Both the position numbers and the translations under genes were made by a program. Source: Oscillospiraceae bacterium (lineage in GTDB: Bacteria; Bacillota; Clostridia; Oscillospirales; Acutalibacteraceae). From it: DNA of 64,000 bases. The stretch is from the NCBI GenBank assembly GCA_015066045.1, contig SVPD01000003.1:1-64000 (forward strand), given 5' to 3'. The notes beneath the pieces are model-generated. The model saw nothing but the letters and a program-made list of their open reading frames with translations, ran no database searches and had not been told where the DNA came from. This document shows positions 63,883 to 64,000 of the stretch, one piece after another; position 1 is the stretch's first letter; the number at the start of each line of letters is the position of its first letter.

Positions 63883-64000
63883 TATTTTGCCAGCCATTCG
63901 AAATACTGTTCAAAGGACATCATACCCTTTGCAAACATAAAGAATTTATCGTTATATTTATCAATAATAAAAGTGGTTGCAGCTACCATATATTCGATAG
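63882..64000 (-). CDS. C-terminal fragment of an unidentified protein (start outside window)
   Basis: A minus-strand frame is open from the right edge to a TAA at 63882-63884 and encodes 38 residues (including EYMVAATTFIIDKYNDKFF and MMSFEQYFEWLAK). It is rich in aromatic and hydrophobic residues. The product cannot be named from so short a piece. The terminator at 63749-63781 supports a real gene ending here. Confidence 0.5.
   Translation of the reverse strand, partial: IEYMVAATTFIIDKYNDKFFMFAKGMMSFEQYFEWLAK

Overview
The window reads as a chromosomal segment of a spore-forming, anaerobic member of the Clostridia, most like Oscillospiraceae/Ruminococcaceae gut bacteria. The evidence is a set of endospore genes (spoIIE, gpr, spoIIP), an [FeFe]-hydrogenase maturation operon (TM1266-type regulator, hydE, hydG, hydF), AddAB instead of RecBCD, a dgt-dnaG-rpoD operon and a Firmicutes-style LuxS. 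Strong Shine-Dalgarno sequences and near-consensus TTGACA-17-TATAAT promoters are visible before many genes. Most of it is vegetative backbone. The accessory signal sits in intergenic repeats and a few surface, regulator and small-protein genes.

Layout. 1-3.5 kb: the start of a very large secreted, Cys-repeat surface protein (minus strand, runs off the left edge). 3.9-6.5 kb: spoIIE and a 40-residue orphan with its own promoter and terminator. 6.6-14.2 kb: rpoB-rpoC (minus). 14.5-16.2 kb: a membrane-anchored unknown and a secreted esterase. 16.3-21 kb: rpoD, dnaG, dgt and a YigZ/IMPACT gene. 21-28.5 kb: rpmE and addB-addA. 28.5-30 kb: a TraX-like gene between two copies of one repeat. 30-33 kb: a histidine phosphatase, YmdB-type phosphodiesterase and orphan solute-binding lipoprotein. 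33-38.7 kb: recG, luxS and an M23 peptidase, separated by two elements that each carry a four-helix-bundle (IVP/S23) gene between inverted arrays of 7-bp repeats. 38.8-44.5 kb: a cation/proton antiporter and, divergently, the hydrogenase maturation operon behind a leader that looks like a transcription attenuator. 44.7-49.7 kb: gapA, a double flavodoxin-like protein and an MFS/GPH carrier with a 313-residue cytoplasmic tail. 50-52.8 kb: rpsT, gpr, spoIIP and a small membrane protein. 52.9-55.8 kb: a block with a DUF1540 gene, a secreted lipase-like protein and a minimal sortase-type substrate, flanked by two copies of a second repeat. 55.8-58.9 kb: a PpiC-type foldase and a sigma-region-4/Xre regulator preceded by a textbook LexA box, with a coiled-coil partner. 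59-63.5 kb: tuf, fusA, rpsG, rpsL (transcribed rpsL to tuf). The right edge holds the C-terminus of an unidentified gene.

Together the genes cover transcription, translation and replication initiation, recombinational repair, sporulation (SpoIIE activates sigma-F, SpoIIP works in engulfment, GPR degrades SASPs at germination) and assembly of the hydrogenase H-cluster for fermentative hydrogen metabolism. The most unusual features are (i) the heptad-repeat elements carrying or lacking an IVP gene, (ii) the SOS-box-controlled sigma/Xre gene pair, and (iii) the candidate attenuator before the hydrogenase maturation genes. All calls were made by reading the sequence; no database search was run.
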